Assembly (NCBI RefSeq): GCF_028640845.1
Contig: NC_080540.1
Coordinates: forward strand, 161,719,438 to 161,783,437
Direction of reading: 5' to 3'
Source of the DNA: Ahaetulla prasina
Lineage: Eukaryota; Chordata; Lepidosauria; Squamata; Colubridae
DNA length: 64,000 nt
Position 1 is the first letter of the stretch, and the number at the start of each line of letters is the position of its first letter. The notes beneath the pieces are model-generated. The model was not told the DNA's origin. It was given only the letters and a program-made list of their open reading frames with translations, and did not search any database. The position numbers and the translations under genes are program-made. This document shows positions 34,474 through 45,775 of this stretch, piece after piece.

Positions 34474-36301
34474 TACCAGTCCAGCCTATAAGGGAGCTGA
34501 GACCAAAATTGGCGACTTGGTTGAGTACATAGATAGGGTAATATTGGAACTGGGGATTTTTGCAGCTCATATACTTGACCTTTATTCTAAACCAACTCTA
34601 GCCAAATATAATTATTAAGCTCCAAAAAGCTACTAGCTACTCATCTACTTTCAATCAGAAAAAAAAATTCTGTTACTCCATTTCCAGGTTATTTTTCCTT
34701 CACAGCCAGTATGGAAGGTAAGAATCCCCTTCCTTTTCTGCTAGTACAATAGCTAAGTTGGCCGGCAAAGAAAGGACAAAGGTCTCAGTTCCTCTTTAAT
34801 AACCTGCTCACTTGTCTGGAGGAAGGGCTTTCCTGCAAACAATTCCTAATTCCCATTGGCAGCCAGGTGGTTAAATATACGGCAATTCCACATGACAAGC
34901 CCAGACTTTGTGGCATTCAAACAAAAGTATGTTTTTTTAAAAAAAAAAGACTATTGTTGACATCACTTACAATAAAGGCTAGTAGAAAAGTCTTGCATGT
35001 TCAGTGAACAAATGTATTTGGGTAATAACTGTATATGTATTGAAAATAAATCTTGGATCATAATGGAAGCCTACAACATTTTATTCCTATCTGATAAATA
35101 TATTTTTTCTGCTTACTAGGCTACGGATAACTATGTAGACTATAAGTAGCCAATGCTACTTATCTTATTTTATTCATCCAGGTGAGGATTACATAACTTG
35201 GTGTAGGAGCACTGCATAATGAAAGAAATATTTGATAGGTAGAACAAATAGATACGGATCAAGATACAGTTACCAAAAATTTAAATCCTACAGTTTCTGA
35301 TTTCCCCCCCAGTTGATGTAAGACACTTTTTCCTACCTTAACACTTTCTGAAGTGTTTCTAAAGCCAGTAAGGTCTAGTGGTTAAGGTACCAGTCCAGCC
35401 TATAAGGGAGCTGAGACCAAAATTGGCGACTTGGTTGAGTACATAGATAGGGTAATATTGGAACTGGGGATTTTTGCAGCTCATATACTTGACCTTTATT
35501 CTAAACCAACTCTAGCCAAATATAATTATTAAGCTCCAAAAAGCTACTAGCTACTCATCTACTTTCAATCAGAAAAAAAAATTCTGTTACTCCATTTCCA
35601 GGTTATTTTTCCTTCACAGCCAGTATGGAAGGTAAGAATCCCCTTCCTTTTCTGCTAGTACAATAGCTAAGTTGGCCGGCAAAGAAAGGACAAAGGTCTC
35701 AGTTCCTCTTTAATAACCTGCTCACTTGTCTGGAGGAAGGGCTTTCCTGCAAACAATTCCTAATTCCCATTGGCAGCCAGGTGGTTAAATATACGGCAAT
35801 TCCACATGACAAGCCCAGACTTTGTGGCATTCAAACAAAAGTATGTTTTTTTAAAAAAAAAAGACTATTGTTGACATCACTTACAATAAAGGCTAGTAGA
35901 AAAGTCTTGCATGTTCAGTGAACAAATGTATTTGGGTAATAACTGTATATGTATTGAAAATAAATCTTGGATCATAATGGAAGCCTACAACATTTTATTC
36001 CTATCTGATAAATATATTTTTTCTGCTTACTAGGCTACGGATAACTATGTAGACTATAAGTAGCCAATGCTACTTATCTTATTTTATTCATCCAGGTGAG
36101 GATTACATAACTTGGTGTAGGAGCACTGCATAATGAAAGAAATATTTGATAGGTAGAACAAATAGATACGGATCAAGATACAGTTACCAAAAATTTAAAT
36201 CCTACAGTTTCTGATTTCCCCCCCAGTTGATGTAAGACACTTTTTCCTACCTTAACACTTTCTGAAGTGTTTCTAAAGCCAGTAAGGTCTAGTGGTTAAG
36301 G
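34474..36301. repeat. Exact tandem duplication, 2 x 914 bp
   Basis: 34474-35387 is repeated at 35388-36301 with no base or length difference seen, including in the A and T homopolymers. Both copies begin with taccag, and the same word follows the second copy at 36302-36307, so the break used about six shared bases. The right break falls inside the head of a SINE. The content is otherwise unrecognised intron. Confidence 0.88.
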
Positions 36302-36525
36302 TACCAGGATAGAAACCGGGAGACTGTGAGTTTAAGTCCCATCTTAGCCATGAAAGCCAACTGTGTGACCTTGAGCTACTCCCTCTCTCTCAGTCCAACT
36401 CACCTCACAGGGTTGTTGTTGTGGGAAAAATAGGAGGAGGAAGGTATGTTGGATATGTTCATCGCCTTGAGTTAATTGTAAAAATAATAAAGGCAGGATA
36501 CACATAAATAAATAAAAAAATGTTT
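36275..36525 (+). repeat. tRNA-derived SINE with LINE-like tail
   Basis: The head tctagtggttaaggtaccag and gagtttaagtcccat fit A and B boxes. The tail runs gtgaccttgagctactccctctctc, caacctcacctcacagggttg-type words, then aataaaggcaggatac and (AAAT)n. Its first ~27 bases are shared with the tandem duplication. Confidence 0.7.
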
Positions 36526-37337
36526 TATTAAAAAACTATCAGCAAATACACCTATTAGGAGTTCTGGAAATTGGAAAGCTAGGTCCTAAGAAGGTAGTTA
36601 GGTTAGGGAAGATAATGATGAGTCACACTAAAAAATAACTTTAAAGGTCTGGAAGAAGGCAAAGAAAACTACTCCTACAATGCAAGAAAGCAACACGGAT
36701 ATGTCCATATTGTCACCAGAAGTTGACGTTTACTATAGTAAACCTTTAATTTACTGAATTTCATTTTAGCAGACTAATGGAATAAAACAAGTTGATCATT
36801 TTATACATGCCATTAAATATTTGGATTAATGGACAATTTTTCCATTATTTCCATTATTTTGTTGTATTAAGGGTTCAGAACTGTGGTGAAATACAAAACT
36901 TTACAAAAGTACACTTTCAAGACCTCACACACAACCAACACATATACAATGCTTGATTCACAAATAAAACTTACTGAAAACTTGCTAGGAAAGCAGTATA
37001 TTAATTTCTACCCAAAGACAGTTCAATATATTTATCAGCCTCATTATACCCAATGCTCTCAAACAGTTCTGTTATATCATAATGCTATTCTATGAAGTTC
37101 TTAGCAAAAGAAGCGGCTAAGTATAGAGGAAACATCTTGAATCAAATCTTTTTTTTCTTCCACAATTTTCATGAATTTTGAGTAATTTCACTTTGATTTA
37201 GCAAGATTCAATGCTGCAATGTGAGAAAACTTTGACATGACATCAATATACTAAATCAACATATGCTAATATCAGGGCCAACTATCAAGGAAAAAAATAA
37301 TACTTACAATCTATAGCCAATAGGGCATCACAAATGT

Positions 37338-37704
37338 CAGGGTTCTAAGAAATAACCCCAAAACAATTAAAACTCTGAGGCCTAGAGTTTTCTCAAAGCA
37401 AAAGTTTATTTGGGATATAATATCGGCATAGCTGGTGAAAACCCGACTCTGCAGGACCCAAGGTTTCCCCACCCAAATCAAAGCCCAAAGTTCTTGCCCT
37501 CCAGGTCACATGTCCATCACATGGTCCAATCAAGTCATAGTCCCAACTCCAGCTGGCTTTGGTCCATGCCCTTCCAACATCTGCTAGAGTGTCCTTGGCT
37601 CCCATGAGAAAGAATGTTATTTTGGCTACACATCCCCCCAACTATCTCTACCTCCCCCCTTACATTCCCACAGCTCCCACCCCACCCCCCACCTCGCTGT
37701 CACA
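37338..37704 (-). repeat. Possible solo LTR of an endogenous retroelement
   Basis: The segment is bounded by tgtcagggtt and gctgtcaca (TG...CA form). It has AATAAA on the minus strand at about 37407 and a C-rich, T-poor right part. No target duplication was found, so this is tentative. Nothing was recognised in 36526-37337 and 37705-38107. Confidence 0.3.
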
Positions 37705-38107
37705 GCCCTGAAGATGATCCCAAAATGGCTTCAGGGCTAACAGCAGAATTCTTAGCTTTTAGTCCTCTATAGTCAAGGACATGGCCTTGCATCTGAATAG
37801 AATTTAGTATCTGATTTCCTTTTCCAATTGTAGAATTGAGAAATCCCAATATCTGAAAATTCTGCAAGGAGTAAGATATTATGAGAGGAATTAATCATAC
37901 TAATCCTTCCTGCTGTTTTCTATCGCCTCTTCATTCCCCTGTCATAGTGTCCTTTTCTCCCATAGTTCGCAAATATAAGTTTAATAATATTCCAACAAAG
38001 CCCATCTCTGTTACTTGAAGCGAAGTATTTATTTTCATTACAAGAATATAACACGTGATCAAGCATCTGATGAAACACTCTACTATACAATTTAAGATTT
38101 TTGTACC

Positions 38108-38257
38108 ACTATAGCAATAGCACTTAGACTTATATACCGCTTCACAGTGCTTTATATCCCTCTCTAAGCAGTTTACAGAGTCAGCATATTGCCCCCAACA
38201 ATCTGGGTCCTCATTTTACTAACCTCGGAAGGATGAAAGGCTGAGTAAAATTGATTA
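38108..38257 (-). repeat. SINE/LINE tail fragment
   Basis: The words atagcaatagcacttagac, aagcagtttacagagtcagc and cccccaacaatctgggtcct are the reverse complement of the body of the SINE at 43529-43748. Confidence 0.65.
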
Positions 38258-38468
38258 AAATTGCTTCATGTAACTTCAGTCAGCAAAAGAACTTGTCGCG
38301 ATATTAATACACTTAGAGCATATGCACCAAGACAAATTCCTTGTGTGTCCAATCACACTTGGCCAATAAAAAATTCTATTCTATTCTATTCTATTCTATT
38401 CTATTCTATTCTATTCTATTCTATTCTATTCTATTCTATTCTATTCTATTCTATTCTATTCTATTCTA
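38258..38468 (+). repeat. Snake LINE 3' tail followed by (TTCTA)n
   Basis: gagcatatgcaccaagacaa and ccaatcacacttggccaata run directly into about 19 units of TTCTA (38373-38468). This is the plus-orientation form of the tail seen at 13.4 kb. Confidence 0.82.
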
Positions 38469-38996
38469 TATAAATATTACACTTCTCAATTTTGACCATT
38501 TTTATTCTTTATTAACAATTTGCTTTCCCATGTGGAGGATCAGTTTAACATAATCACCAACAGAGGAAGTTACAAGGCAAAAAGTAATGTTAATTCAATG
38601 GCTATAAGTCAGTATGTAAATCCATAATTTTTTCAAATGTTAGTTGACAATGAAAGGTGACAATGCAGCTATAGGGAAACCACAATTCTTCATTTTCTTA
38701 ATAGCTATTCAGACTAGATTAGAAAATCTTCCTACAGTGCTGTTTTCACTATGATTCTGTGTGAAGCATCTGGAGCTCTTAAAATAAGCCGCACACATAT
38801 ATCATGTATTATTCTAAACAAAACAAGCTGCAATTACTGCCACCTGAAATGAAAGCACTTTCAAACAAGGTAGTGGGGCAATGTGCATATTTTGGATTTT
38901 TTTCCCCACAAAGTATCTTTTGTATCATTGTGGATACTGTAAGTTGTTGTTAAACCAGTTATGCATATTAAAAATGTATTTGCAAAGATTGTAGAG

Positions 38997-39368
38997 GTAG
39001 GCATTGACTTACAATCCTTTATTTAGCTACTGTTCAGTTATAACAGCCCTGAAAAAAGTGACTTGCATTTACGACCCCACAGCATCTCCATGGTCATGTG
39101 ATCAAAATTCAGGTGCTTGACAACTGGCATGTATTTACAATGTTTGCACTGCCCCAGGGCAGCCTTCCCAGCTGGCTTCCAACAAGCAAAGTCAAGAGTG
39201 GAAGCCAGATTCACCTAACGTCCTCATGATTCACATAACTGAAGTGATTTGCTTAACGACCATAGCAAAAAAGATTATGAAACCTGGCACAACCCACTTA
39301 ATAACCACCTTGCTTAACAATGGAAATTCTGGTCCCATTTGTGGTCATAAGTCAAGGATTATCTGTAT
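38997..39368 (-). repeat. Dispersed TIR element, nearly full length
   Basis: It runs from gcattgacttacaatcc to ggtcataagtcaaggattatctgta, with the internal family words in order. Confidence 0.75.
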
Positions 39369-39582
39369 AGTATTTTTTAGCTCCAGCCCAGTCTGTCACT
39401 GCCCCAGTTAGATTCAGATAAACAAACCAATCAAGTGAAGTCAATGCTTTAGGACAATGTTGATGATGTGAATGCTATGCTATGAAAAGTTTTTGACACA
39501 GCCATTCAGGAAGAAAAATCTACTTTCAACATTCCTTAAAAGAAAATAATGTCTGCACTCAACTCAAGGGGTTGACAAAGAT

Positions 39583-39705
39583 GGAATAGAATAGAATTTT
39601 TTATTGGCCAAGTGTGATTGGACACACAAGGAATTTGTCTTGGTGCATATGCTCTCAGTGTACATAAAAGAAAAGATACTTTAATCAAGATACAACACTT
39701 ACAAC
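39583..39705 (-). repeat. Snake LINE 3' tail, minus orientation
   Basis: A short (GAATA)n is followed by tattggccaagtgtgattgg and tctcagtgtacataaaagaa. Confidence 0.75.
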
Positions 39706-41057
39706 ACAATGATGCAACAAAGATGGAATTAATGTTCCCAAATGGACACTATCCTTTCCATTATGATTCTAGCTGGTGTCACTGGATTGCTGCCAAAGGT
39801 CACAGAACTTTGTGATCCCAATGATCTCACTCTCAGTTAACTAACTGACATTGCAAAGCAGCAACCATCAACACTCTATGCTGTCACAACCACAGGTTTA
39901 TCTATTCCATTAGACTGCCTTACTGGCACATATCACAACACCAGCATCGCTTCCTCCTCCCCATTCAAAGTTGGCGGGTGAGTGTTATTTTTAAAAAGTA
40001 GAGATCAACACTTTCTTGCTAGCCCTAACCCTTTCTGTAAGAAAAAATCAGGAGCAGCAGCTCAAAAGACACCTGTCATGGTAGACTGAGCTACTCAGCT
40101 GCTGTACAATCCAAAGAGAAGATTTTAGTTTACAGCAGTTTTCCGCAACAATTCTTGTTCAGGTGAGCAAACATTTGCTATCTCCTAGTCATTTATCCTA
40201 TGTCCTTAAACAACTGACGAGCATCACTCTGCTAGCAATACAGAATGTGAGGCCTTTCTCTTATGGGGAAATCTCATTTGATGAGACTGAAGAAGGATTA
40301 TTGATACAGATGGTTATTAGGAGGCGAACTAGTACCAGCATAGTAGCACCACTTTTAGGGTGGGGGGGCACCTCCTACAGCAGTAAAAGCAACAGTTCTC
40401 CCTTTCAGCCTGTTGAAAACAGGCAAAACGGCAGTCCTTCCAGCAGAAGCCATCTCTGTACACTTTTCCCATTCCTAACCCATTTTGTATGGCATTATGG
40501 ATACCCCATTCCTTCTCAAAAGGGTTGGACATTCAAATGGAAATGGATATTTCATGGACAATCAGGCAAAAAATCAAAGCAAAGAGCAGCAATCCCTATT
40601 CACTTATTGATTCCCTCTGGGCACTCCGGCAACTTCTCCATCAACTACACTGCCCAGGAAAGCATACAGAAGCTGGGAGACTTGCTACCCCTATTTCTAC
40701 TTCATAGGTGTGTCCAAAGGAACTTGCAGCTGCAGTTTTCTGCATAATCTTCTTGGGCATCAAATATGGAAATTTTTCCAGACTGATCTATTCACTGACT
40801 CTGCAGCATCTTTTAAGCCTTGAACAAGTCACCCTTGTTGTTTTAGTATACTGTACAACAATCTCCCAATATGTTTGGAGAGAGGTGGGGGGAGCTATTG
40901 GGATGTATATCTTCTATTAAGTCTTTGCAGGAACTGCAATCGTCTCTGATCAGTAAGGCCACCCAGCTCGCCTTCCTTCAGGATGATGCTGTTTTTGCCT
41001 CTCATAAACCTCAGCCCCTGGACTGTCCGCCTTTTTCATTCTCAGCCATTTCACCCA
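39706..41057. other. Region between repeats and the CpG island; no gene supported
   Basis: The longest open frame of the window (194 codons, 40163-40747 plus) lies here but has no recognisable domain or splice context. Confidence 0.4.
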
Positions 41058-41168
41058 CATGTACGTGTGTGTATGTATATATGTGTGTATATATAGGTGT
41101 ATTATGTGTGTGTGTAATGTTATTTCTCACACACACACGCATACACATACATGTACACACACACACCC
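41058..41168. repeat. (TG)n/(CA)n compound microsatellite
   Basis: Interrupted TG/TA units are followed by CA units, so the two halves are inverted relative to each other. Confidence 0.85.
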
Positions 41169-41575
41169 TATCCATACCCGTGTGCGAGAAGCACACCCGT
41201 GGGCCACCCACCCAGGCTGGTCCCAACTCTTCCCCTTCTCGCGCGCCCATCATCCCTCCGACTCCTGGGCGCGCGCTCCCCTCCTCCTGGCCACCGCCCG
41301 GGCCCCTTCTCAGAGCTTCCTCACAGCCCCCGAAGTCCCGCCCACATCCAGGGAAGGAGGCGGGCTCCGGCTCCAGCTTCACGCTCTGATTAGCCGAGTC
41401 GCCCACCACTCCTCCCGACCGCTGCGCTAATTGACGCGGCAGAGCTGCCAATCACCGCCAGGCGGAACCCCATCTCGCAAGTCTTGGAGGAGTTAGGTTT
41501 TTTTTTTTCTTGAGGTGAAGAGGAGGTGGAGGTTAGAGATCGGGGAGAAGCTGAGAAGCAACGGAAGACACTCAC

Positions 41576-41700
41576 CTCGGGAGGGGAGAAAGGAGGGAAA
41601 GTGACCGAGCTCCCTCTCCCCTTTTAAGTCCCCGTGCCCCTCCGCCTGGCGCCGACACTAACGGGACTCTTCCCCACTCTCCAGCGACAGCCCCCAAGTC
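41576..41700 (-). other. ATF7: Candidate ATF7 non-coding exon 1 (donor end well placed, 5' end uncertain)
   Basis: On the minus strand the CpG island contains CTCCCGAG followed by GTGAGTG, a near-consensus donor with the intron starting at 41575. The upstream sequence is purine/GC-rich without an obvious ORF, as for a 5' UTR. The transcription start is not determined; 41700 is a rough limit. This is inferred from the splice donor and gene order, not from transcript data. Confidence 0.45.
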
Positions 41701-42000
41701 TCGCTGTGGTGGATTGCGGTGCCCCCCCCCGGCGCCGCTTTCTGAGCACCCGAGTTCCTCGCGAGATTTGATAAGGAGGCGGGGTCACCGGATCGCAAAA
41801 CGAATGAAGGAGGGGGTGGGCGGGATTAGGAAAAACAGAAGGTGGTGCTGAGGGAAGGGCGAGGACGGGGACAGCAGCGTCGTCGTCTGAGGGGAACAAG
41901 TTGCTGGAGTTGGGTGCCGCTTCCCGCCGCTCAACTCCCGGGATGGGGGCGGGGGAGAGGGAGGGGGAGCGCGCGGGTGCCTGTGCGCGCGAGGCACGCC

Positions 42001-42056
42001 AGTAGAATTCGAGCTGCTGGCTGGGAAAGTTGCCTCCTATGGCCAACTAAAAGACG
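42001..42056 (+). other. Candidate divergent transcript first exon end (plus-strand donor)
   Basis: On the plus strand, AAAAGACG is followed by GTAAGTCAG (intron start 42057), a strong donor at the edge of the CpG island opposite to ATF7. CpG-island promoters often give divergent non-coding RNAs. No downstream exon or ORF was recognised. Confidence 0.3.
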
Positions 42057-42184
42057 GTAAGTCAGGGAAGGTTGGTTTAGTCGTTTTTCCATCCAGAACA
42101 TGGTGTTTGGTCCACTTACGGCCTTGGACCATTCTTCTGTGTGTTCCGTCATTTTCATTCTCAGCCATTTCACCCACATGTATG

Positions 42185-42765
42185 AATAGAATAGAGAAGA
42201 GAAAATAGAATCGGAATAGAAAAGAAAATAGAATAGGAATAGAAAAGAAAATAGAATAGGAATAGAAAAGAAAATAGAATAGAATAGGAATAGAAAAGAA
42301 AATAGAATAGGAATAGAAAAGAAAATAGAATAGGAATAGAAAAAGAATAGAATAGAATAGAATAGAATAGAATTCTTTTATTGGCCAAGTGTGATTGGAC
42401 ACACAAGGAATTTCTTCGGTGCATATGCTCTCAGTGTACATAAAGAAAAAATAAAATATATTCATCAAGAATCATACATGTGTATGTGTGTGAATAGAAT
42501 AGAGAATAGAGAATAGAATAGGAATAGAATAGAAAATAGAATAGGAATAGAAAAGAAAATAGAAAAGGAATAGAAAAGAAAAGAAAATAGAATAGGAATA
42601 GAATAAGAATAGAATAGAATAGAAAAAGAATAGAATAGAATATAGGAATAGAATAGAATTCTTTTATTGGCCAAGTGTGATTGGACACACAAGGAATTTC
42701 TTCGGTGCATATGCTCTCAGTGTACATAAAGAAAAAATAAAATATATTCATCAAGAATCATACAT
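42185..42765 (-). repeat. Two tandem units of pentanucleotide array plus snake LINE tail
   Basis: Unit one (about 42185-42476) and unit two (about 42490-42765) each consist of an irregular GAATA/GAAAA array. The minus-strand LINE tail follows (tattggccaagtgtgattgg, tcagtgtacataaagaaaaa). The two tails are nearly identical, suggesting duplication of one insertion. Confidence 0.8.
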
Positions 42766-42797
42766 GTATGTGTGCATGATATACTGTGCAATATGTG

Positions 42798-42840
42798 TGT
42801 GTGTACACACACCACACACACACATATACACACACACAAA
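42798..42840. repeat. (TG)n then (AC)n microsatellite
   Basis: gtgtgtgtgtacacacaccacacacac-type sequence. Confidence 0.85.
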
Positions 42841-43089
42841 GATGGAGGACACAGAAGAATGATTGAAGGCCATAAGTGTGGACCAAACACTGACCATGTT
42901 CCCAATGCATTTAATCAATATGTCTTCTATAGCCTTATTTCCAGGTAAGTGGTTACTGTCTATATCATTTGCAGAGTTACAGCTGCAGGATTGGAGGAAT
43001 TGCCATAATTTAAGACAATCAAGAGTCCTTTGCTCTTGACCATGCTGTATTTAATGTTCTTATTTATTAACACCCCACAGCAGATTCTT

Positions 43090-43200
43090 GTATCTGATCA
43101 ACTGTGGCCAATCTGGAAAAGGCCAAGTAGAGTCAGAATTAATACTTGGATGGGAGGCCATCAGGAGAAGGAGTTTGCAGAAGAAGGCAGTAATCCATTT
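43090..43200 (+). repeat. 5S-rRNA-like SINE fragment
   Basis: It contains gatcaactgtggccaatctg-type sequence and acttggatgggaggcc. The last is very close to box C of the 5S internal promoter (acttggatgggagacc). The spacing to the box-A-like word gccaagtagagtc matches 5S RNA. The rest is degenerate, so it is a derived repeat rather than a 5S gene. Confidence 0.6.
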
Positions 43201-43437
43201 ATGTAGTGTCGTCAAGAAAACTGGGTGGGTATGAACCAGAGGTTGAGTTTGATGGAAGGAAGCTTTTATCTTTACATTTTATTTATGAATATTCTTCACG
43301 ATTCGGCTTTAACTTGGATTTAAGAACTAACATTTTGCTGATAAAAGCATGTTAATTTACAACTATCAAGATGAGACAGGTTCTTTAAACAATCCAATTA
43401 TCACAGAGACTGCAGAATTATATCCCACAGATATTAA

Positions 43438-43775
43438 TTATAGAATAACAGTTGGAAGGGAACGTGGAGGTCTTCTACTCCAACCCCCTGCTCTATACCA
43501 TTTCAGACAAATGGTTGTCCAATCTCTTCTTAAAGCCCAGGTGGCACAGTGGTTAGAGTGCAGTACTGCAGGCTGCTCTAGCTGACTGCTAGCTGCAGTT
43601 CAAATCCCACCAGGCTCAAGGTTGACTCAGCCTTCCATCTTTCCATGGTGGATAGAGGACCCAGATTGTTGGGGGCAATAGGGATACTCTGTAAACCACT
43701 TAGAGAGGGCGGTAAAAGCACTATATAAGTTTAAGTGCTATTGCTATTAAAAACTTCCAGTGCTGGAGCATTATG
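43438..43775 (-). repeat. CR1-type LINE fragment split by a SINE
   Basis: agaataacagttggaaggg, aggtcttctactccaacccc up to 43528, resuming with aaaacttccagtgctggag at 43749. Confidence 0.68.
43529..43748 (+). mobile_element. tRNA-derived SINE inserted in CR1
   Basis: The head gtggcacagtggttagagtg and gcagttcaaatcccac fit A and B boxes. The body is gttgactcagccttccatc and the tail aagcactatataagtttaag, tgctattgctatt. Confidence 0.78.
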
Positions 43776-44100
43776 ATCAACTGTAAATCAGCTACTATGG
43801 TCAATAGTGAGGGATAATTCAAACAGTAATACCTGGTCAGGCATAAGTTACCAAACTCTGAATTAGAGTGTTTTTGGTTATCATATTAAACTCTATAATT
43901 CCTTTCATTTTCTTAAGTGTTTTGTGTGAAGTGATATTTGCGAATTATGAAATATGGCTTGATGTGTGAACCCAGTTATGGCTTCAATAAACTAAACTAA
44001 AGTAAACAATGAATTAAACAGTATTTGAATCTAAACCTCATCTAAAAAGATTGAGGAATCAGATTCAGTTGTCTACCCAACTATCTGATAGACCCTAGGA

Positions 44101-44447
44101 CAGGGGTGTCAAACTTGATTTCATTGAGGGCCGTATCAAGGTTGTGTTTGACCTCAGCGAGCCAAGATGGGCGTGGCCAGCTCAACGTCACTCATGTCTG
44201 TGGCGGCCTGAGTGCTCGGCCAATGAAAATGGGCTCCCGAGCTTCGTTTTTGGCTGTGACAACCTCCTGCAACCTCTGCCAGCGAAAATGGGCACAGGAA
44301 GGCTGCACACGGCCCTCCTGAGCTCTGTTTTCGCTGGCAGAGGCACCACGGGCCAGTCCTTTGCTGTTTCCAGGGCAGCTCTGCAGGCCAGATCTAAGCA
44401 CCCCACGGGTTGGATCTGGGCCACATGCCTTGAGTTTGACATCCCTG
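44101..44447. mobile_element. hAT-like non-autonomous element (CAGGGGTGTCAAACT family), perfect 8-bp TSD
   Basis: Ends caggggtgtcaaacttgat and cttgagtttgacatccctg; ccctagga on both sides (44093-44100 and 44448-44455). No transposase. Confidence 0.85.
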
Positions 44448-45516
44448 CCCTAGGACAATTACTGGCTGAGTTTATACTGAGAAAGCCTATATTGACCAAT
44501 TCCAACCTTTGAACTTAAGTTTATGGTTCAAAGTGCTATGAAAACTTGGATACTTAAGAATGAATTAAGCATGGCTAAACTTATTCAATCCCAGCTTTTG
44601 TCTTTCAGCTTATTTATAGGTTATTATAAGGATAAAACAAGGAAGAACCATTGCACTGTTTTGAGCTCACTGGAGAAAGAGCCAACATAAATGCAAGTAA
44701 TAAATCCACTAAAAAAAAACTTCTCTTCTTGAGATTGGCTGTCTTTGTGCACTTTTTTCCATGCTCCAGTCAACTGAAGATTACTTGTTTTGCATTAAAA
44801 TGATTGATGTTGTGTATACTGGCTTGCTTCTTCATTCTTGTGTAGTCTTTTATGTCCTCTGGTTTAACGAATAAAGTCATATTTAAGTTAAAGATATTAT
44901 ACTTAATCAGCTACATGGATTGATTCAAGTAATGTCTATTTTTATGCCTATCTATAATTTATTGCAAATTCCTAAAGATTCATTATTGCAAGGTGGAGGA
45001 AAGGGAACAATCAAGCAAAAATTGGGTTGTTACTATAGTGCAGTCTTCCCTAACCCAACCTGATCTCTGTATGTTAAGACATCTGTAGGAATCTATCTGA
45101 GAAAATTGTTCTACTATATACTCATTCTCGTGTCTGAAAGTTTTGTATGCTTCCATTTTCCAAACTGTCCTGTTTTTTATAACCTTCAACTAGCAAAGAA
45201 TGTGTACAAAATCTGGGACCCATTATTCCTACGTAATTGAAATTTCAAGGAACTTCACACCAATTGCATTTGTAAAGTTGTGGCTTCTACAACATGGTTA
45301 ACCATGGTCCTGCGATCCTGATTTCCAGTGCACCCTATCAGTTTCCCACAAGAAATGTCAATGGGAAAGCCAGCAGGAATTCATAGGTCATTCCTGCTCT
45401 CACTGCTTTTTTGCCTGTCCATAGTCATTCTGTTTCTCTGTTTACGTAAGGAAATATCTCTGAAAAGGTGACTCAATGAAATAGATGGGTTGTCTAGTTT
45501 TACTTAATATTCACCT

Positions 45517-45767
45517 CAGAGATGGTATTCAGCAAGTTCTGACCAGTTCTGGAGAAGCAGTAGTGGAAATTTTGAGTAGTTCAGAGAATTAATAAGTACC
45601 ACCACAGACTGGTCCCACCCCCATCTATTCTCTGCCTCCCGAGTCCCAGCTGATAAGGAGGAAATGGGGATTTTGTAGTAACCTCCTACCACGGCCACCA
45701 AGCCATGCCACGGCCACCAAGCCATGACCAGAGAACTGGTGGTAAAAAAATTTGAATCCCACCACTG
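45517..45767. mobile_element. hAT-like non-autonomous element (same family as 25533-26170, inverted), perfect 8-bp TSD
   Basis: Ends cagagatggtattcagc and tttgaatcccaccactg; attcacct on both sides (45509-45516 and 45768-45775). Confidence 0.85.
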
Positions 45768-45775
45768 ATTCACCT

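Larger units (their letters stand above)
1123..41575 (-). other. ATF7: ATF7 intron 1 (about 40 kb), filled with repeats
   Basis: This is the interval between the candidate first exon and the first coding exon. It contains the 7.2-kb chimeric LTR element, an L1, L2/CR1 fragments, hAT-like elements, SINEs and a 914-bp tandem duplication. No additional coding exon was recognised on either strand. Confidence 0.6.
41180..42060. promoter_or_regulatory. CpG island, probable ATF7 promoter (minus), possibly bidirectional
   Basis: A sharp rise in G+C and CpG content stands out from the AT-rich surroundings. The segment contains CCAAT (in gccaatcaccgcc near 41450), several GC boxes (ggcgggg near 41780, gggcggg near 41820) and no repeats in its core. 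It is the only CpG island in the window. It lies upstream of the ATF7 coding exon in ATF7 orientation and downstream of the ATP5MC2 polyA site, which is where the ATF7 promoter should be. Confidence 0.75.

Noticed and set aside
38373..38468. Open frames reading YSILFYSILF-type peptides
   Set aside because: They are translations of the (TTCTA)n microsatellite.
40163..40747. 194-codon plus-strand open frame, the longest outside the retroelement
   Set aside because: No domain, no splice or promoter context, composition of ordinary AT-rich intron, and overlapping open frames in other phases; treated as chance.
41059..41451. Long open frames across the CpG island on both strands
   Set aside because: GC-rich sequence with few stops; no known protein pattern, and microsatellite-derived at one end.
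43090..43200. Functional 5S rRNA gene
   Set aside because: Only box C and spacing are preserved; the rest is too degenerate.
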